NCBI RefSeq assembly: GCF_000764535.1
Contig: NZ_CP009571.1
Span: 372,001 to 436,000, forward strand
DNA length: 64,000 nucleotides
From: Sphingomonas taxi
GTDB lineage: Bacteria > Pseudomonadota > Alphaproteobacteria > Sphingomonadales > Sphingomonadaceae
Direction: 5' to 3'
Part shown: positions 60,275-64,000 of the stretch, in pieces
Layout: every line of letters begins with the position of its first letter
Numbering within the stretch: position 1 is the first letter of the stretch
Translations under genes and position numbers: made by a program
The notes under the pieces: model-generated
Told to the model about the DNA's origin: nothing
What the model saw: only the letters and a program-made list of their open reading frames with translations
Database searches by the model: none

Positions 60275-62200
60275 ATGGCCGAATTACCCGAAACGCCGCT
60301 GCTCGATACCGTCAACACACCGGAAGAGCTGCGAAAACTCCCTCCCGAGCAGTTGCGCCAGCTGGCCGACGAACTGCGGCAGGAGACGATCTCGGCGGTC
60401 GGATCGACCGGCGGCCACCTCGGTTCGGGGCTCGGCGTCGTCGAGCTGACCACCGCGATCCATTACGTCTTCGACACGCCGCGCGACCGGCTGGTGTGGG
60501 ACGTCGGCCACCAATGCTATCCGCACAAGATCCTGACCGGCCGTCGCGACCGAATCCGCACGCTGCGTCAGGGCGGCGGGCTCAGCGGCTTCACCAAGCG
60601 CAGCGAGAGCGAATACGACCCGTTCGGCGCCGCGCACAGCTCGACCTCGATCTCGGCGGCGCTCGGTTTCGCGGTGGCGAACAAGCTCGCCGGCACCCCG
60701 GGCCGCGGCATCGCGGTGATCGGCGACGGCTCGATGTCCGCCGGCATGGCCTATGAGGCGATGAACAACGCCGAACAGGCGGGCAACCGGCTGGTCGTCA
60801 TCCTCAACGACAATGACATGTCGATCGCGCCGCCGGTCGGCGGCCTGTCGGCCTATCTTTCGCGCATCGTGTCGAGCCGCGAATTCCTCGGCGTCCGCGA
60901 CATCCTGCGCAAGTTCGCGCGTCGTTTGCCGCGGCCCTTCTACGCCGCCGCGCGCAAGACCGACGAATTCGCCCGCGGCATGACGATGGGCGGCACCTTG
61001 TTCGAGGAGCTCGGCTTCTATTACGTCGGCCCGATCGACGGCCACAATCTCGACCATCTCATCCCGGTGCTCGAGAATGTCCGCGACGCCGAGGAAGGGC
61101 CGATCCTCGTCCATGTCGTCACCAAGAAGGGCAAGGGCTATGGCCCGGCCGAGGCGGCGGCGGACAAATATCACGGCGTCCAGAAGTTCGACGTCATCAC
61201 CGGCGCGCAGGCCAAGGCGCCACCGGGACCGCCGCAATATCAGAACGTCTTCGGCGATGCCTTGATCAAGGAAGGCGAGCGCGACCCGACGATCGTGGCG
61301 ATCACCGCGGCGATGCCCTCGGGCACCGGCGTCGATCGTTTCGCCAAGGCGTTCCCCGATCGCGCCTTCGACGTCGGCATCGCCGAACAGCATGCGGTGA
61401 CCTTCGCCGCGGGTCTCGCCGCGCAGGGGATGCGGCCGTTCTGCGCGATCTATTCGACCTTCCTCCAGCGCGCCTATGACCAGGTCGTCCACGACGTCGC
61501 CATCCAGAACCTGCCGGTGCGCTTCGCAATCGACCGCGCCGGGCTGGTCGGCGCCGACGGCGCGACGCATGCCGGCTCGTTCGACGTCACCTATCTCGCC
61601 ACCTTGCCCAATTTCGTCGTGATGGCGGCGGCGGACGAGGCCGAGCTGGTCCATATGACACATACCGCAGCGCTGCACGACAGCGGTCCGATCGCGCTGC
61701 GCTACCCACGCGGCAACGGCGTCGGCGTCGACTTGCCCGAGGTGCCGCAACGCCTCGAGATCGGCAAGGGTCGCATCGTCCGCGAGGGCAAGACCGTCGC
61801 GATCCTGTCGCTCGGCACCCGGCTGGAGGAGGCGCTCAAGGCCGCCGAGGTGCTCGAGGCCAAGGGGCTGTCGACCACCGTCGCCGACCTGCGCTTCGCC
61901 AAGCCGCTCGACGAGGCGCTGATCCGCCGGCTGCTGACCACGCATGAGGTGGCGGTGACGATCGAGGAGAATGCAGTCGGCGGCTTCGGCGCGCATGTGC
62001 TGACGCTGGCGAGCGACGAGGGGCTGATCGACGGCGGGCTCAAGCTGCGCACGATGCGCCTGCCCGACGTCTTCCAGGATCAGGACAAGCCCGAGAAGCA
62101 ATATGCCGAAGCGGGCCTCGACGCCGACCATATCGTCCAGACCGTACTTAAGACTTTGCGTCACAACAGCACCGAGGTGACCGAGGGCGCGCGCGCATGA
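60275..62200 (+). CDS. dxs: 1-deoxy-D-xylulose-5-phosphate synthase
   Basis: 641 residues, normal. Thiamine diphosphate enzyme: [48 protein letters not shown], the TPP motif [19 protein letters not shown]...[25 protein letters not shown], then the pyrimidine domain [39 protein letters not shown] and a C-terminal domain with GFGAHVLTL. It makes DXP from pyruvate and glyceraldehyde-3-phosphate for MEP-pathway isoprenoids, ubiquinone and carotenoids. Its stop overlaps a small membrane protein gene (ATGA). Confidence 0.97.
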   Translation: MAELPETPLLDTVNTPEELRKLPPEQLRQLADELRQETISAVGSTGGHLGSGLGVVELTTAIHYVFDTPRDRLVWDVGHQCYPHKILTGRRDRIRTLRQGGGLSGFTKRSESEYDPFGAAHSSTSISAALGFAVANKLAGTPGRGIAVIGDGSMSAGMAYEAMNNAEQAGNRLVVILNDNDMSIAPPVGGLSAYLSRIVSSREFLGVRDILRKFARRLPRPFYAAARKTDEFARGMTMGGTLFEELGFYYVGPIDGHNLDHLIPVLENVRDAEEGPILVHVVTKKGKGYGPAEAAADKYHGVQKFDVITGAQAKAPPGPPQYQNVFGDALIKEGERDPTIVAITAAMPSGTGVDRFAKAFPDRAFDVGIAEQHAVTFAAGLAAQGMRPFCAIYSTFLQRAYDQVVHDVAIQNLPVRFAIDRAGLVGADGATHAGSFDVTYLATLPNFVVMAAADEAELVHMTHTAALHDSGPIALRYPRGNGVGVDLPEVPQRLEIGKGRIVREGKTVAILSLGTRLEEALKAAEVLEAKGLSTTVADLRFAKPLDEALIRRLLTTHEVAVTIEENAVGGFGAHVLTLASDEGLIDGGLKLRTMRLPDVFQDQDKPEKQYAEAGLDADHIVQTVLKTLRHNSTEVTEGARA

Positions 62201-62349
62201 AGGGGTGGACCGCGGTCGTCGTCATCACCGGCCTCGCGCTGGTAGTGCTGATCGGCCTCAACGTCCGCCTCTACCGCGCGATGAAGGCGGCGACGGCCAA
62301 GGGGCGCGAGCAGGAGCGGGAGGGAGATGTTTCGCATCCGGGCAGCTGA
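62197..62349 (+). CDS. Small single-span membrane protein coupled to dxs
   Basis: 50 residues: [44 protein letters not shown] then a short polar end. One transmembrane helix (about 4-22) with a basic cytoplasmic side. The ATG overlaps the dxs stop by 4 bp, and codon choice matches neighbours, so it is probably real. Function is unknown. It is separated by 17 bp from the AbrB antitoxin start. Confidence 0.7.
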   Translation: MKGWTAVVVITGLALVVLIGLNVRLYRAMKAATAKGREQEREGDVSHPGS

Positions 62350-62366
62350 TCTGCTATAAGTCGGGT

Positions 62367-62594
62367 ATGAAGCTGACGAGATCTCCTGACGGGTATGTAG
62401 TCCGGGTGCCGGCCGATCTGGTTGCGGCTCTCGACTTGCATGAAGGCGACGACGTAACGATTGGGAAGATCGAAGAAATGTCGTGCGACTTGTCCGAAGC
62501 CGAGAAGGACGCCCTCGTTGCACGAATGAAGTCTCTGGCGAGACCGTTGCCGCCCGGTTTTAAATTCGATCGCGAGGAAGCGAACTCCCGGTGA
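62367..62594 (+). CDS. AbrB/MazE-family antitoxin
   Basis: 75 residues from ATG 62367 (MKLTRSPDGYVVRVPADLVAALDLHEGDDVTIGKI). The swapped-hairpin AbrB DNA-binding fold fits residues 1-45. The C-terminal part (SEAEKDALVARMKSLARPLPPGFKFDREEAN) would neutralise the toxin. It overlaps the PIN gene by 4 bp (GTGA). Codon use is less GC-rich at third positions than in dxs, suggesting acquisition. Confidence 0.88.
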   Translation: MKLTRSPDGYVVRVPADLVAALDLHEGDDVTIGKIEEMSCDLSEAEKDALVARMKSLARPLPPGFKFDREEANSR

Positions 62595-62998
62595 GCGCCG
62601 GCTTTCTCGATACGAATGTCCTTCTTTACGGCTTTACCGCTGACGATCATCGACAGCCCGAGGCGATGCGTCTTATTCGCGCGGGTTGCGTAATCAGCGT
62701 TCAGTGCTTGAATGAATGTGCGTTCGTCGCCCGGCGCAAACTCCGCATGACTTGGGCGGAGATCGCCGACCCCCTTGCGATCATTGTGCAATTGAGCCGT
62801 CCGGTCATGCCGGTTACGATCGACCTCCATCGGCTCGGGATACATCTCGCCGAACGCTACACCCTGTCCGTCTACGACGGGATGATCGCGGCGGCAGCCG
62901 TCATCGCCGGGTGCGACATTCTCTATTCCGAAGACATGCACCACGGCCTCTTCATCGACGGACGCGTCAGGATCGTGAACCCCTTCGCGCCCGCCTGA
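62591..62998 (+). CDS. PIN-domain toxin (VapC family)
   Basis: 135 residues from GTG 62591. PIN catalytic acids: FLDTNVLLY (Asp7), CLNECAFVARR (Glu), SVYDGMIAAAAV (Asp) and GCDILYSEDMHHG (Asp). VapC toxins are Mg-dependent endoribonucleases, often of initiator tRNA, held in check by an AbrB, MazE or VapB partner, here encoded directly upstream. The pair is an insertion between dxs and tlyA. Confidence 0.9.
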   Translation: MSAGFLDTNVLLYGFTADDHRQPEAMRLIRAGCVISVQCLNECAFVARRKLRMTWAEIADPLAIIVQLSRPVMPVTIDLHRLGIHLAERYTLSVYDGMIAAAAVIAGCDILYSEDMHHGLFIDGRVRIVNPFAPA

Positions 62999-63007
62999 CG
63001 CGGCCGC

Positions 63008-63679
63008 TCACCGGCCGAGATAATGCGCCTGCGCCGCCTCGGTGGCGTTGATCGCGAGGATCGAACGCGCGTCGCTCGCCGGGCGCGCGCGGCCGCGGCT
63101 GTCGGTGCCCGCGGCGATCACCCGGTTGAGCAACTCCTGCCCCTCTTCCCACCAGCCGATGCCGCTGGCGGCGTTGAGATGCCCCTGCGGCCCGGCATCG
63201 ATGAAATGACTGCCCCATTGCGCGGCGAGGCTGTGCGCGCGGTCGATGCCGATCCACGGATCGTCGCTCGACGCGACGAGGATCGACGGGAAGGGCAGGG
63301 GGGTGCGCGGCGTCGGCGCGAAGCCGCGCAATTCGTCGGGCGCGCCGGGCCGATCCACATCGGCGGGTGCCACCAGCAATGCCCCGGCGACCGGCCAGCC
63401 ATAAGGCTGCGGGCTCAGCTCCGCCCACCACGCCACCGCGAGGCAGCCGAGGCTGTGTGCGGCGAGGATCACCGGCGCCTCGGCGCGGGAAATCGCCTGG
63501 TCGAGCTTGGTCACCCAGGCGTTGCGATGCGGCGTGTTCCACATGCCGAGCTCGACGCGCAGCGTGTCGGGCCGCGAATCCTCCCACAACGTTTGCCAGT
63601 GCGACGGCCCGGAGCCGCCGAGGCCCGGCACGGTCAGGATGGTCGGTTGCACGCTTTCGAAACTGGAAAATCCGGTCAT
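63008..63679 (-). CDS. Alpha/beta hydrolase, RBBP9/YdeN family
   Basis: 223 residues from ATG 63679 (MTGFSSFESVQPTILTVPGLGGSG), which has GGAGGGA upstream. The nucleophile elbow AHSLGCLAVAWW (Ser at about 86) sits in VILAAHSLG. The Asp is in DDPWIGIDRAHSLA and the His in AGPQGHLNAASGIGWWEEG. These serine hydrolases have unclear natural substrates. It is convergent with the vapC gene (9 bp between stops) and divergent from tlyA. Confidence 0.9.
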   Translation of the reverse strand: MTGFSSFESVQPTILTVPGLGGSGPSHWQTLWEDSRPDTLRVELGMWNTPHRNAWVTKLDQAISRAEAPVILAAHSLGCLAVAWWAELSPQPYGWPVAGALLVAPADVDRPGAPDELRGFAPTPRTPLPFPSILVASSDDPWIGIDRAHSLAAQWGSHFIDAGPQGHLNAASGIGWWEEGQELLNRVIAAGTDSRGRARPASDARSILAINATEAAQAHYLGR

Positions 63680-63882
63680 GGCTGCATCTCCCTCCGTGTG
63701 AAAGGGCGTGTCGGGCCGGGGTTCGGATCCTCCGTCCTTCCACACCAGCACAACCACGAAGATAATCCTACTGTTCCACTAGGCAATTGCCGATGCGCCC
63801 AATCGAAGGCGGCGAGCGTCGGAGCGAAGGACCTGCGCATGCGGGGTGACGCGCGCGCCATTTCCGCGCTAGGGCGCGCGTC

Positions 63883-64000
63883 ATGGCAAAGACCCGTGCG
63901 GACCAGATGCTCGTCGATCGCGGCCTTGCGGAATCGCGGACGCGTGCGCAGGCGCTGATCATGGCGGGGCTCGTGTTCGCCGGCACGCGCAAGGTCGACA
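63883..64000 (+). CDS. tlyA: TlyA-type rRNA methyltransferase, N-terminal S4 domain (cut by window edge)
   Basis: The first 39 residues are MAKTRADQMLVDRGLAESRTRAQALIMAGLVFAGTRKVD, the start of a TlyA/hemolysin-like protein with an S4 RNA-binding domain. TlyA adds 2'-O-methyl groups to 16S and 23S rRNA. dxs-tlyA is a common bacterial pair; here about 1.7 kb of small genes separates them. The rest lies beyond the window. Confidence 0.85.
   Translation, partial: MAKTRADQMLVDRGLAESRTRAQALIMAGLVFAGTRKVD

Overview
The window looks like a chromosomal segment of a Sphingomonas-type alphaproteobacterium (Sphingomonadales). The evidence is the very high GC content with G/C-rich third codon positions, the gene families present (xylX/xylB of the Weimberg pathway, two TonB-dependent receptors, a MerC-Zur pair, an EcfG-like sigma factor with a GGAAC-N16-CGTT promoter), and alphaproteobacterial gene orders such as mutM/ubiE-ubiB-coaBC-dut, trpS-murJ-secB/Tim44-mltA-smr and rpmH-rnpA-yidD-yidC-engB. 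No rRNA operon, prophage, transposase, CRISPR array or secondary-metabolite cluster is visible. Most of the window is core genome.

Layout. 1-6.0 kb: end of an unrecognised gene, tRNA-Pro, an exported Ala/Pro-rich protein, tRNA-Thr, rarA, a YqjI-like PadR regulator with DUF2218, a GT4 glycosyltransferase and a GST. 6.0-13.3 kb: radA, cvpA, an IscU-like scaffold lacking its third cysteine, a KefB-like antiporter, DUF423, then Lrp divergent from an RhtA-like exporter and an M24 peptidase. 13.3-22 kb: TonB-dependent receptor, FAD/NAD(P) protein, TetR, ECF sigma factor and a DUF3772/MscS channel. 22.5-26 kb: xylX-xylB, rpsU, a membrane-anchored FKBP and a small exported protein. 26.2-37 kb, mostly minus strand: PP2A-like phosphatase, wecB-wecC, and the run ubiE, ubiB, membrane protein, coaBC, dut, unknown, moeB-like; mutM diverges from ubiE, followed by rpsT. 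37.8-46 kb: dnaA, trpS, murJ, secB, Tim44-like, mltA, smr. 46-51.1 kb, minus strand: rpmH, rnpA, yidD, yidC, engB, GST, dapE. 51.3-64 kb: comM, tRNA-Leu, a second TonB-dependent receptor with an MFS transporter, a chemotaxis receptor, merC-zur, dxs, a small membrane protein, an AbrB-VapC toxin-antitoxin pair, an alpha/beta hydrolase and the start of tlyA.

Working links. Many genes overlap by 4 bp (ATGA or GTGA), implying translational coupling: cvpA-scaffold, antiporter-DUF423, rhtA-M24, xylX-xylB, coaBC-membrane protein, dut-unknown-moeB, rpmH-to-engB and abrB-vapC. Regulation readable from sequence includes a general-stress promoter before the ECF sigma gene, two near-identical palindromes before padR, a xyl-box-like operator before xylX, a good promoter before rpmH and several intrinsic terminators.

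The most noteworthy non-genic signal is a set of dispersed palindromic repeats filling intergenic spaces. They include a 158-bp unit twice found nested at the same point inside another repeat family. The second is four 27-bp in-frame tandem units between rpmH and rnpA. I found no convincing large undescribed system. The best candidates for second looks are the padR/DUF2218 control region, the rnpA repeat, the nested repeats and the isolated xylX-xylB pair.
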